From Fimbriimonadaceae bacterium (GTDB lineage: Bacteria > Armatimonadota > Fimbriimonadia > Fimbriimonadales > Fimbriimonadaceae): 5,473 bases of DNA. Below the pieces are notes generated by a model. It worked only from the letters and a program-made list of their open reading frames with translations. It ran no database searches and was not told the origin of the DNA. Each line of letters starts with the position of its first letter. The first letter of the stretch is position 1. The translations under genes and the position numbers were made by a program. The stretch covers positions 1-5,473 of the forward strand of contig JALHPH010000135.1 in the NCBI GenBank assembly GCA_022842565.1, written 5' to 3'. Below are positions 4,477 to 5,473 of the stretch, one piece after another.

Positions 4477-5473
4477 GTGGGAATCTTCGAGTCCTTTCTG
4501 ATAGGGCTGAACATGATTCGCTTGCACAAGCTGCGAGCGATGCTGACCATGCTGGGCGTCATCATCGGCGTCATGAGCGTCTCGCTCATCGTGCTCATCT
4601 TTAGCGCTTTCCAGTCCTATATTCGGGCCGAAGTGGCCAAACTGGGTAGCGATGTGGTGTGGGTGGCCTACGCTCCCTCGCTGCGGGGCCAGGGTGAATC
4701 GGTGGGCAACGTCGGCGCCCTGAAGATTGATGATGTGAAATATCTGATGGACCGGGTTCCCGAAATCGAGATCGCCAGCGCCGCGCGCGAGGGTGGTCGC
4801 CGCACCGTGAAATCGGGCGAGAAAGAGATTAAGGAGGTCAGCTTGAGCGGTGTTGATGAGAACCGATTCAAGCGACAGCAGGCTCCCCTCCTGCGGGGAC
4901 GCTTCTTTTCTCCCGGCGACTTCGCGACCCGCAACAACGTCACTCTCATCACTGAAGAGGTCGAAACCGCGCTCTTTGAGAAGGGGAAGGGGATCGGCAA
5001 AACCGTCGTTGTGGAGGGACTCGCGCTGGAGGTCATCGGCATCATGAAGCCGGAGGAGTTTCTGGGGCAACGCGACGCCAAGGGTATGCAACTGCCGCTG
5101 AGCACCATGAACAGCAAGCTGCTGGGCGAGGACCGCGCCGATTTCATCCTCTGTTGGATGCGCGATGGCACCGATGTGAACGCCGGCATGGACCGCATCT
5201 GGGAAGCTCTCATGCTGAAAAGTGAGAACCGGCAACTTTACCGTGTGGATAGTAGCCAGAACCTGCTGGGGTTCCTCAGCAGCATCCTCGGTTTCGCGGG
5301 CGTTGCGCTGGCGGCAGTGGCTGCCCTCAGTCTGCTGGTCGGTGGCATAGGCATCATGAACATCATGCTAGTCTCGGTGACCGAGCGGACCAAAGAGATC
5401 GGCCTGCGCAAGGCGCTCGGTGCGAAGCGTGCCAATGTGATGGGACAGTTCCTAACAGAAGCGGCGACCCTGA
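4477..5473 (+). CDS. MacB/FtsX-type ABC transporter permease (3' end outside window)
   Basis: The frame is open from GTG 4477 to the right edge, giving 332 residues. Order: a short cytoplasmic N-terminus, transmembrane helix 1 at about 22-44 (LTMLGVIIGVMSV, the typical MacB opening), a periplasmic MacB_PCD domain of about 220 residues, helix 2 at about 273-299 (VGGIGIMNIMLV), and the conserved cytoplasmic loop TERTKEIGLRKALGAKR (302-318) that couples to the ATPase. Helices 3 and 4 should lie outside. Unlike Escherichia coli MacB it has no N-terminal nucleotide-binding domain, so a separate ATPase subunit is expected nearby. GTG 4477 is preferred over ATG 4513 because it preserves the family's N-terminal pattern; a GGAGG at 4459-4463 lies 13 bases upstream. 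It shares the reading frame of the adaptor and begins 3 bases after its stop, a tight operon arrangement. The pair would form a MacAB-like exporter; substrate unknown. Confidence 0.92.
   Translation, partial: MGIFESFLIGLNMIRLHKLRAMLTMLGVIIGVMSVSLIVLIFSAFQSYIRAEVAKLGSDVVWVAYAPSLRGQGESVGNVGALKIDDVKYLMDRVPEIEIASAAREGGRRTVKSGEKEIKEVSLSGVDENRFKRQQAPLLRGRFFSPGDFATRNNVTLITEEVETALFEKGKGIGKTVVVEGLALEVIGIMKPEEFLGQRDAKGMQLPLSTMNSKLLGEDRADFILCWMRDGTDVNAGMDRIWEALMLKSENRQLYRVDSSQNLLGFLSSILGFAGVALAAVAALSLLVGGIGIMNIMLVSVTERTKEIGLRKALGAKRANVMGQFLTEAATL

Noticed and set aside
3949..5235. Minus-strand open frame of 428 codons across the adaptor and permease genes
   Set aside because: It crosses two well-supported plus-strand genes, is His/Gln/Asp-rich with no domain, and is explained by high GC and codon bias of the sense strand.

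Overview
The window looks like chromosomal DNA from a diderm (Gram-negative type) bacterium of moderately high GC. An SLBB-type polysaccharide export protein, a lipoprotein adaptor of the MacA/HlyD family and a MacB-type permease all point to a cell with an outer membrane. Ribosome binding sites are weak or missing in front of several genes, and two genes have -10-like boxes almost touching the start codon, so leaderless transcripts may be common here. Together with a divergent ribosomal protein S4, this made me think of Armatimonadota (Fimbriimonas-like), but that is a low-confidence guess that a phylogeny would have to settle.

Layout from left to right: (1) the 3' end of a plus-strand SLBB-domain export gene with a C-terminal membrane helix; (2) a strong GC hairpin, then a plus-strand VanX/DdpX-like D-Ala-D-Ala dipeptidase gene (peptidase family M15); (3) a terminator serving the minus-strand rpsD gene (30S protein S4), which is convergent with the peptidase gene; (4) a 213-base divergent intergenic region holding a near-consensus rpsD promoter, a long structured rpsD leader, and a plus-strand promoter whose -35 box overlaps the rpsD -35 box; (5) a plus-strand run of three genes: a secreted C39-like cysteine peptidase, a lipoprotein efflux adaptor with a very long coiled coil, and the start of a MacB/FtsX-type permease that runs off the right edge.

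How they may work together: the adaptor and permease are adjacent (3 bases apart) and should form a MacAB-like tripartite exporter with an ATPase encoded outside the window and a TolC-like outer membrane channel. The C39-like peptidase gene ends inside the open frame of the adaptor gene, so it is probably co-transcribed with it. An exported papain-like peptidase next to a MacAB-type exporter suggests peptide processing plus export, which is an inference only. The left-hand genes concern the cell envelope (polysaccharide export, D-Ala-D-Ala hydrolysis). rpsD stands alone, outside the usual ribosomal protein operon, and has a long leader that could carry autoregulation by S4. No mobile element, CRISPR array, tRNA or rRNA is visible.
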